12,392 bases of DNA, from the NCBI GenBank assembly GCA_910592005.1, contig CAJVPP010003179.1:1-12392 (forward strand). The letters are read 5' to 3'. The notes below the pieces were generated by a model, which saw only the letters and a list, made by a program, of their open reading frames with translations, was not told the origin of the DNA and did no database searches. The stretch is from Funneliformis mosseae. Its lineage: Eukaryota; Glomeromycota; Glomeromycetes; Glomerales; Glomeraceae. This document shows positions 1 to 6,895 of this stretch, in pieces; position 1 is the stretch's first letter, and each line of letters starts with the position of its first letter. The translations under genes and the position numbers were made by a program.

Positions 1-951
1 CCCGGCCCTTCTAAAGTCTCAAATGAAATGCTAAAACATTTAGGTCCTAAAATGAACAAAGTTTTTTGGATGTTAGCATGCGCATGCCTGACATTGTCCT
101 GCACGCCTGATCGTTGGAACCTTGCCTTCATATACCCCATTCCCAAACCAAAACCCTAGGAATACAACCTTAACAACACTCGCCCGATAACTTTACTGGA
201 ATGACCACGAAAAGCATTAGTCAAATTGATTAATAAACGACTATTGGATACTTTATCTAAGGAAAATGCCTTAAAAGGTCACAATTTCGCTGGTCTGCCT
301 TTCCGTTCTACATTCGAACCAATTCATATCATGGACAATATCAAATACAATCGTCTTTCGAACAAAGAAAAAGATCTTTGGATTTTATTCCAGAACATGT
401 CCAAGGCTTATGATCATATAAACCTCGCCATGCTCCTACGTGCACTCAACTGTCTTAAACTCCCTAACGCATTTCTCAAATTCGTCGCTTCCCTGTTTTC
501 AAACTGTTTTAATCAGATTTTTACTGCGCATGGTAACACTGATTTATATCCCGTTTTTTCAGGAATCGATCAAGGAGAAATCATATCTCCAATTCTATGG
601 TGTATATACTATGATCCCCTTCTTTGTCGCATCCAATACACCTCGCTCGGCTATAACTTATCGGCTGAATGGCGTCCCAATGTCAATTTTTCAACTAAAT
701 CCTCAATATCAACCAACATCTCCACACTTGCATATATGGATGATACGCTCTGGATTAGTAAATCCAAAGAAGATTTAGAATCAATCCTTTCTATAGCAAA
801 TGATTTCTATCAACTCAACAGTATCCTTGTCAATTGGGATAAGTCTGTTCTGCTCACTTCCATTCCTATCGTACAACCAGTACACTTCAAACTCACACAT
901 AATGAAGAATGGATTAAACTCTTAGACTTAAAACGTCTACTCGATATTTAA
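1..951 (+). other. Reverse transcriptase domain of the degenerate element
   Basis: RT palm motifs are clear in frame 1. Block A reads F-Q-N-M-S-K-A-Y-D, with AAC at 394-396 where the family has the metal-binding Asp (expected F-x-D-M-S-K-A-Y-D), so a catalytic residue is lost by an inferred G-to-A change. The G-I-D-Q-G-E-I-I-S-P block lies near 562-592. The catalytic block C is A-Y-M-D-D-T-L, with YMDD at 733-744. The end of the domain crosses the frameshift: the expected continuation (R-Y-L-S-I-W-I-S-L) is in frame 0 from 942. An overlapping frame-2 ORF at 440-778 is only a shadow. Confidence 0.9.
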
Positions 952-2273
952 GCATTTGGATCTCACTAATCCCTAATAGCTCTTTTATTCGCCAACAAGT
1001 TCACAATGAGGTAGCAGCCGCTGCTGCAACTATGAAAAAAAAATATATCACTGACAAACAACTTAAAATTATTTTTAATTCAGTCCTATTATCACGTATT
1101 TTATATCATTCACAATTAACTTTTCTTGATTACAAATTTTGCGACAGAGTAATGGGAACATACCGGAAGATTTTTAGATCAAACATGAATATGACCAAAA
1201 GCACGCTGTTAGCTGTCATCCACTCCTCGATGTTTTATAACGTGACACATTTATTTTCAGCTCAACTTCAAGCGAAAATTGCAAACTTAACTAAAATGAT
1301 CAATGACAAAGACTTCTTAGGTAATACTGCATTAATTCATAGTCGTCAACTCCAAATCAATGAATGGCTTGTTCGATCACCACTTGCTCATTGGCCATAT
1401 AACACATCTTACAAATTTAAAGACTGGTGGTCTGCTTTATTATTAAACCTGAAATCTTTCGATACCATAATTACCAATAGTCAAACAACAGATAATGCCA
1501 TAATCGGAGGTCATACATCCCTATTTGATATATATGGCTATGCATTATTTAGAAAATATGCTAATAACCTACGAAAGAAAAATCTAATGTTTATTGATCA
1601 GATAACTACTTCAGATGGTTTAGCTCTCTTTACCTTACCAGATCTCAAATTTTCCACAGCTGCACTTCACCTCCTAAAACTACCAACATGGTTCGTCGAC
1701 CTTCAGAACTTAATATTACATAATAATTCCAATAGAAACATCCCATCACAATACCAACATCCTCATAATAATATCATTTGTACTAGACCCCCGATACATA
1801 TCAAAAGTACGACCCACTTCACAGTAGGATGGCACTTACCTTCTAACTCGTCGATAGTTGGCAAAGTGCTTAAGATAGACTCAAACATTATACATATACA
1901 ACACTTTCATTTTCAAGCGGAAACTTCTTGGAAATCTGTCCTCATTGTGTGTAATAGCTGTTCTATGAATGACAATACCACTTTCATACCTTCCAATATG
2001 AGAAACAAAAATTATTCATGCTTCTTTAAATTAGCGCTACCATTATATTCAATTTTACATGCATTTTCCACATATAACCTTGGTTATCTTTGTCCCCTTT
2101 CCCCGTATATGATCTTTGAAATGGCTCTTTTTAATTTTAAAATACACACAGATCCCACTTTTAATATTGAACCTCCTATACCTCCTATTAATGTTGTCTT
2201 ATCGAATATTTTTACTTCAGTTATAGCTACTCAATTAGATAGTCTCTTGCTTCTGTTCTCACAATTAACTAAT

Positions 2274-2700
2274 CTTTCATTTTATACTGACGGTTCTCTC
2301 TCTAATTTAGGTAGTTCTTCATCTTGTATAGGGATTGCCTAGTTGTAAGTTGATCCATCAGCACCCCTTCATTCATTCAATGCTTCTATTACCCTTCCCC
2401 AACCTTCTTCTTCTCTAGCTGAATTAGTAGCAGTTTTAGCTGCAATTCAAGTTTCACCCCCTAACTCCAATATCGACATTTTCACAGATTCATTAGTTAC
2501 CATAGCCTCTTATTCAAAAATAAATTATTTTCTTTCTTGCGCCTCTACATTCAACCCCATTTTCAAAGCTTCAAATTATCCTATTTGGTGTTCACTCTTC
2601 CGCCAGTTAAAAGAGAAAAACATAGATGTCATATTCTATAAAGTCAAAGCTTATGTTGACGACTACTATAATAACGAAGTTGACCGACTCACCAAAGAAA
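2274..2700 (+). other. RNase H domain of the degenerate element
   Basis: In frame 0 the four acidic RNase H positions are all present: Asp in F-Y-T-D-G-S (2289-2291), Glu in L-A-E-L-V-A-V (2421-2423), Asp in I-F-T-D-S-L (2487-2489) and Asp in N-N-E-V-D-R-L (2682-2684). Two stops three bases apart (TAG 2340-2342, TAA 2346-2348) lie between the first and second acidic residues, just after G-I-A. The sequence on both sides stays in one frame, so these are point mutations. Confidence 0.85.
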
Positions 2701-3038
2701 TAAGTCCACCTACAACTCTAATACAGTCAAATTTAGGTTTCAACTATACCCTCCATTACAACAACCAGATTGTTCTGACGCCTTCACGACATTTTATCAA
2801 AGACATCCTCAACTTCATTGACTTTCACAACATTCAACTCCTTCCACATTTTAAAAAATACTCAACACTAGAGGTAGACTGGATTAACACTACCTTTGTA
2901 TTCAATGATAATGAAAGTGACTCTGTCACATCCTATAAGGTCTCCTCTATACGAAAATTCAAAGTCAAACTCCTGCTTGAACTCCTCCCTTCACTTGAGG
3001 TACTCAAAATGCGTTACCCCAAACTATATGATCCTTCA

Positions 3039-3605
3039 TAGTCCTGCCCTAAATGCCTTACTAGCTTGGAGAATTTCGATCACATCTGGCTTTGCCAACA
3101 TACTTCACAATAAGTCAACGACATTTTATTAGATACTATCGCCTTCCTCTCTCAGCATTTGTCTGAACTCAATCAACAATTTAATATAGCAAGCATCATT
3201 TCAATGGATATTTGGAACCTTAATTCTACACACTCCTCTTTTAATTTTATTGACTTTATAAAAGGCATAGTTCCATCCTTGCTTACAACGAAACTGAATC
3301 ATATAATTAATAATAAGTCACTTGTCCGTGATCTACTTTCCTCAACATACCACTTCACTCATAGAAAAATCAAAGTCGATCGATGTGTCACCTTAAAAAA
3401 ATTTGAAGATGAACACAACTTATCTCTCAAGGATCGAAAAGAAAATACTGTATCAACTGGATTTTCTAACTCCACCCCTCACACCTTTACTATCCCTCCC
3501 TATTTTCATAATTCATTCCTCTTTGGATCGCACTGGTCAAACTTTTGGAACGGTAGTAACCAGGCTCCCATACTGGATGGTAGAACCTATTTTAAATTAG
3601 TTTAG
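3039..3605 (+). other. C-terminal Cys/His cluster and tail of the element's polyprotein
   Basis: Right after the stop at 3039 frame 0 reads S-C-P-K-C followed by F-D-H-I-W-L-C-Q-H, a C-x2-C...H...C arrangement like the zinc-binding segment at the C-terminus of many LINE ORF2 proteins. A TAA at 3111 follows. The remaining tail (to the TAG at 3603-3605) has no recognisable domain; its D-R-C-V-T-L and K-F-E-D-E stretches suggest a conserved family tail, but I cannot name a function. Confidence 0.6.
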
Positions 3606-3716
3606 GGTAGGTTAGTCTAGAACGATGTAAGGTTAGTTTTGATTTAGTCCTTACTAGATAGAAATTTTTGTACTCTCTCATTTGTAATTTGTAATTTTTT
3701 CTTTTACTTTACTTTT

Positions 3717-3764
3717 AATAAAGATTGTGCAAAGCTACCGCATGTTAAAATAAAAAAAAAAAAA
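3717..3764 (+). terminator. Retroelement poly(A) signal and A-tract
   Basis: AATAAA at 3717-3722 lies about 30 bp before an uninterrupted run of 13 A at 3752-3764. This is the expected 3' end of a reverse-transcribed polyadenylated LINE transcript and sets the right boundary of the element. A target-site duplication cannot be tested because the 5' junction is outside the window. Confidence 0.75.
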
Positions 3765-3990
3765 TTAAATTGAATAAGATAATAAAGCTAAGTTTATAAA
3801 TAATTAAAATATTAGTTTTTTAAAAAAAAATACTTATCTTTCTTTAAAATAACTTTAGAAAAAAATGATACAGATTAAATAAATAAGTATTAGTATATTG
3901 AATATTAGGCAAATATTAGAATAGATTAGAAAATTAATATTTGCTAAATAGGTCTTAAATATATAAGGTAAAAATTGATATATTTGTTTA

Positions 3991-4011
3991 TATATGATAT
4001 TTTATCATATA
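3991..4011. repeat. Perfect 9-bp hairpin with TTT loop
   Basis: TATATGATA (3991-3999) and TATCATATA (4003-4011) are perfect reverse complements around a 3-base loop. In DNA this AT-rich it may be chance; no function is inferred. Confidence 0.6.
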
Positions 4012-4086
4012 AATCAGTAATGGGTTTTAGACATATTTTTAGATTTTAATAGTTTTGGACAAGATTTTAGATATAAGAAAAAGTAT

Positions 4087-4149
4087 TTAAAATTGTATAA
4101 AATTGTTTAAAATTGTCTAATTGTCAAATACTGATATAAATACTGATAT
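4087..4149. repeat. Short tandem repeats (10-bp unit x3, 12-bp unit x2)
   Basis: Three consecutive copies of (T/A)TAAAATTGT occupy 4087-4116 with a shortened fourth to 4124. They are followed by two perfect adjacent copies of AAATACTGATAT (4126-4137 and 4138-4149). This looks like replication slippage. Confidence 0.75.
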
Positions 4150-4631
4150 TTCAATAAAAAATCAGACCTTTTACAGGAATATATAAATTAGTCTAATAAT
4201 TTCTATAAAAAGTCTTTGATATTTATATAAACAATTAGAAAGTTTATATAGATTTATTAAAGACCTATCAAAGTATTTAATAAATCTTGTAATTTCTAAT
4301 TTCAATTTACTATACACATGCATATTTTATAAAACATTAAATTGCATTTATAATAAAATACTATATTTTGTGAAATAATTAAATGAATAATTAAAGCGAA
4401 TAATACATATAATAATTGTGAAATAATTAAATTATTTTTAAAATAAAATGTAAATTTAGATATGAAATATTTTGTTTATTAAAACAATTAATATATAATT
4501 TTTCTAATATTTTTTTAGTTTCATTTCTAAACTTTTTGAAATAAATTGACATAAAATATTATATATAGGAATGAATTCTTTAAAATAAAATAAATAAAAA
4601 ACATTAAATTTTATAAAATCGGATTTGTTTT

Positions 4632-4735
4632 AGCATTTATTTTATTTTCAGATACTAAAATATGTGATAGTGCTTATTTTCGGATACTAAAAAATTAAGA
4701 TAATGCTTATTTTCTAGGAGTGCTTATTTTTAGAG
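4632..4735. repeat. Degenerate tandem repeat with core TGCTTATTTT
   Basis: Four irregular units begin at about 4632, 4669, 4702 and 4719. Each starts with (A/G)TGCTTATTTT or the variant AGCATTTATTTTATTTT. The first two are followed by C(A/G)GATACTAAAA. The block lies just upstream of the first recognisable codons of the nuclease relic, where the N-terminal half of a full-length Fanzor would be expected, so it may mark a rearranged 5' end. Confidence 0.55.
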
Positions 4736-4905
4736 AAATATGGTATATACTTTCTTTGTAAGATAAAGCAGCCGAATCTCTTTAGTAAAGCACAATTATG
4801 ATACACAATTTATAGTAAATCAACTTGATTAGTTTTATCTTTACATTTCCCAACCACTTGAAATTAAGCCAAAAGTCAAGATTCTTTATTTCAGAAATAC
4901 AAAAG

Positions 4906-4959
4906 GTATTTATTTAGATTAATTCATTATATTATTTCATTATATTATTAAAAAAAAAG
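4906..4959 (+). other. Relic spliceosomal intron in the Fanzor-like pseudogene (54 bp, phase 1)
   Basis: The donor is AAAAG|GTATTT and the acceptor AAAAAG|GAAAG. Removing 4906-4959 joins N-T-K to G-K-I-R-V-I-A-L-D-P-G in one frame (split Gly codon G|GA) and bypasses an in-frame TAA. The insert is strongly AT-rich while both flanks match the family, which supports an intron rather than random insertion. Confidence 0.65.
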
Positions 4960-5138
4960 GAAAGATCAGAGTCATTGCTTTGGATCCAGGTGTATTGCTC
5001 TTTCATAGCTGATATTGATCCAAGTGGAAATGGAAAAAGATGATATTAGGCGAATTTACCGACTATGTAATGCATATAACAAACTTCAAATCCAGCATGG
5101 TTGTATTCATGGAAAAAGAAATAAGTGTAAACGTTACA

Positions 5139-5216
5139 GTTTAACTATATAATTTTTATTTAGTATATACAGTATAATATTATTTATAATATAAATATTA
5201 ACTAATTTAATAATAG
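5139..5216 (+). other. Relic spliceosomal intron in the Fanzor-like pseudogene (78 bp, phase 1)
   Basis: The donor is TTACA|GTTTAA, there is a CTAAT branch-like site near 5201-5206, and the acceptor is AATAG|AACGCG. Splicing joins C-K-R-Y to K-R-V-Q-I-Y-K-R-I-R in the same frame 2, restoring the basic linker between the D-I-R-R-I-Y-R-L-C segment and the D-D-C-H-Y-K-L-A helix. Confidence 0.65.
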
Positions 5217-5604
5217 AACGCGTTCAGATTTATAAGAGAATCCGTTATCTAGATGATTGTCATTATAAGCTGGCCAATTATCGTATAAATTCGCATTCAA
5301 GGAATGAACAGACGCGGGTAATGACGCATTGGTTCCAAGATCACCTGAGCTATGTGTACATAGTCACATTTTCGATTTCGACAGCATCTGTTCCATAAAA
5401 CACACGAGCATCCGTGATGTCAAGTAATAGCTTGTACTGAAGAATACACAAGCAAAACGTGGATTCTTTGGCTATATCCATAAAAGCTAGGCGGATCCAA
5501 GGTGTTTTGCTGTTCCCAATACAAAACAAATCTTGACAGGGGATATCAATGGTGCTCACCATATTCTTCGATACCTTACAAATAAGGAAAAGGAGTTAGC
5601 TTAG

Positions 5605-6895
5605 GCTGACGTTAGAGCCTATTCCCTTAAAGGACTTGTTATTACCTAATTTTGACTTTGCTACTTAATGTGAAGTTTTGTTAGGAATTATAGGTTTTAA
5701 TGTAGGCGTTGCGTGATATTACAAAATTGATTCTTTATATATATGCATATAAATACATATAATTTCACATAATCTTTTTTTTTTAAGGGTATATCACTAA
5801 GACAATAGAATGGTTTTTCACGAAGATTATAATAATGTATCTTTTGATACAAACTGCTTTTTTGTAAATATTGTGATTAAGTAGAAAAGAAAGATAGACG
5901 GTATATTAGATTAAACAGGATAGAATACCTTATTAATATTTTCATTAACCTTATTTTCAGCTGTAACTTTTAATAAGTTATCTTGAAATTTTCCCAAATC
6001 GCCCGAGGTCAGTACTTATTTGTTTTTTAGTTATAAAGGAGCGACTGTAAGTAGATGTATCAAAATAGATTGCGCAGTCACACATGCCATAATGGGTCCA
6101 GACCATAACATGCTACCCACTTCAGGAAAGCAGATTTCCTAGAGTTCGCAGGGTACGGCTTACGCAATATCGACATAACAATGTATGAAAAAAGACCTTT
6201 AGTTTCCATTTTCAGTGTGATTAATAAGTATTTCGAGTTCGCTCGGCAGTGTTTTATGTGATTCAGAACATGGCGAGTTTCAGTTATAAAATGAATAACT
6301 CAATGTAGAAATTTGGTTACGATTTTTTGTGAGAAGAATCATTGTCGCACAAGGTGATAAATCATTTAGATCAAAATTCCCAAAACTCTTAAAAATAACG
6401 CGTAATTCGAGATCAATCCCAAGTGATATCAAAATCACAAGGTTTAGAAGATATCATCAATATCATTTTTATTCTTTGATACCGCAATTAATATAATATT
6501 TATATAAAGGTTCCTTCATTCGTGCTTAATTACTTTGTCGTAAACCTGTCAAAATGAATCACGAATATCATATTATGTGATCATCAGAAAAGAAATCGTT
6601 TACATAAATTTTTTTTCTCTACTGAAATCTCATTTTCCTCGTTTTTTAAAGATTGGTAAAAATTTTATTGCTATCTTTCCTTATTCATATGCCTCGGAAA
6701 AATTCTAAACTTTGTTTCTGACGTCGTTACACTATTTTTTTCGGTTGAACAAAAATTGACTTTTTTAAACAACTTTTTACTATTAAGAATTCGGTTAAGT
6801 TCGTAAAACGTTAATTTTCTTTTTAATAATAATACAAAACAAGTCCCAATTCTTAAATCATGTGTACCCAAAATATCAGATATTAGAATTGCCAA
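5605..6895. other. Spacer between the nuclease relic and the regulator gene
   Basis: I found no supportable gene. The first 400 bp are AT-rich. From about 5985 to 6450 the DNA is visibly less AT-rich, with several CG dinucleotides, but both strands hold stops throughout. The longest forward run here is F-L-E-F-A-G-Y-G-L-R-N-I-D-I (near 6136-6258), with no recognised similarity. Being upstream of 6896, the region probably holds promoter and 5' UTR of the regulator gene; GTAAGT near 6047 could be the donor of a 5' UTR intron. A minus-strand ORF at 6671-6895 is treated as chance. Confidence 0.5.
6501..6510 (+). promoter_or_regulatory. Possible TATA box of the Rua1-domain gene
   Basis: TATATAAAGG at 6501-6510 fits a TATA element and lies 386 bp before the ATG; a CT-rich stretch (TTTTTTTCTCTACT, about 6610-6623) follows downstream. 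In AT-rich DNA TATA-like words are common, so this is only a candidate. Confidence 0.3.

Larger units (their letters stand above)
1..3605 (+). pseudogene. Broken ORF2-like RT/RNase H polyprotein of the LINE-like element
   Basis: This would be the element's replication protein (target-primed reverse transcription plus RNA strand removal). Reading starts in frame 1 at base 1 with G-P-S-K-V-S-N-E, the region just before the RT fingers, and stays in that frame to the stop at 949-951. TAG at 157 and TGA at 202 interrupt it. Near 930-942 a one-base-deletion type shift moves the reading to frame 0, which then runs to the natural end at 3603-3605 with internal stops TAG 2340, TAA 2346, TAG 3039 and TAA 3111. 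Context suggests former Trp codons (TGG to TAG) at 157 and 2340 and a Gln codon (CAA to TAA) at 2346. Apart from these lesions about 1,190 codons can be followed, so decay is by point mutation rather than rearrangement. It is not expected to make an active protein. Confidence 0.9.
1..3764 (+). mobile_element. Degenerate LINE-like (non-LTR) retrotransposon, 3' part
   Basis: The element enters from the left edge, so its 5' end (and any endonuclease ORF) is outside the window. Visible order on the + strand: reverse transcriptase, connection region, RNase H, C-terminal Cys/His cluster, about 110 bp of 3' UTR, an AATAAA signal and an A-tract. A single terminal poly(A) without LTRs, with RT upstream of RNase H, is typical of non-LTR elements. 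It is immobile by itself: its ORF has stops at 157, 202, 2340, 2346, 3039 and 3111 and a frameshift near 930-942. The style of the protein (F-T-A-H-G, I-D-Q-G-E, Y-M-D-D-T, F-Y-T-D-G-S) recalls the abundant RT families of Rhizophagus and relatives; that assignment is from memory of the family, not from a search. Confidence 0.9.
3765..4766. other. AT-rich spacer without a recognisable gene
   Basis: Extremely AT-rich DNA with stops in all frames and no coding-like stretch. It contains only small repeats and hairpins, listed separately (3991-4011, 4087-4149, 4632-4735). The 15-base word GTGAAATAATTAAAT also occurs twice, near 4371 and 4419. Confidence 0.7.
4767..5604 (+). pseudogene. Decayed Fanzor2/TnpB-like RNA-guided nuclease gene (C-terminal half)
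   Basis: Family: Fanzor proteins are eukaryotic TnpB relatives, RNA-guided RuvC DNA nucleases carried by transposons. Traces in order: F-Y-L-Y-I-S-Q-P-L-E-I-K (4833-4868, frame 0, after a TAG); an intron; K-I-R-V-I-A-L-D-P-G-V with the RuvC-I Asp at 4983-4985 (frame 0); D-I-D-P-S-G-N-G-K (5011, frame 1); K-D-D-I-R-R-I-Y-R-L-C (5036 on, frame 2); an intron; I-R-Y-L-D-D-C-H-Y-K-L-A-N-Y (5240 on, frame 2); S-H-F-R-F-R-Q-H-L (frame 0, near 5364); C-T-E-E-Y-T-S-K-T (frame 0, Glu codons 5439-5444); K-L-G-G-S-K-V-F-C-C (5484 on); then D-I-N-G-A-H-H-I-L-R-Y-L from 5542 in frame 1 to TAG 5602. It has several frameshifts and stops (e.g. TGA 5349, TAG 5361), and the zinc-finger Cys pattern is damaged (Tyr at 5520-5522). 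About 250 residues are traceable; the N-terminal half is missing or unrecognisable. Confidence 0.8.

Noticed and set aside
440..778. Second-frame ORF inside the RT region
   Set aside because: The overlapping frame 1 contains the RT motifs including YMDD.
2896..3132. Second-frame ORF of 78 codons in the retroelement
   Set aside because: Frame 0 here carries the Cys/His cluster; the other frame shows no motif.
5350..5562. Minus-strand ORF of 70 codons
   Set aside because: It is antisense to the Fanzor-like relic; the + strand pieces match family motifs in order, so the minus ORF is a by-product of the better base composition.
6060..6180. Possible tRNA-like or structured RNA
   Set aside because: Contains a TTCG word and short complementary pieces, but I could not build a cloverleaf with A and B boxes.
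6671..6895. Minus-strand ORF of 74 codons
   Set aside because: No recognisable motif, unusual Lys/Phe/Leu-rich composition from AT-rich DNA, and it ends exactly where the regulator's upstream region begins. Treated as chance.
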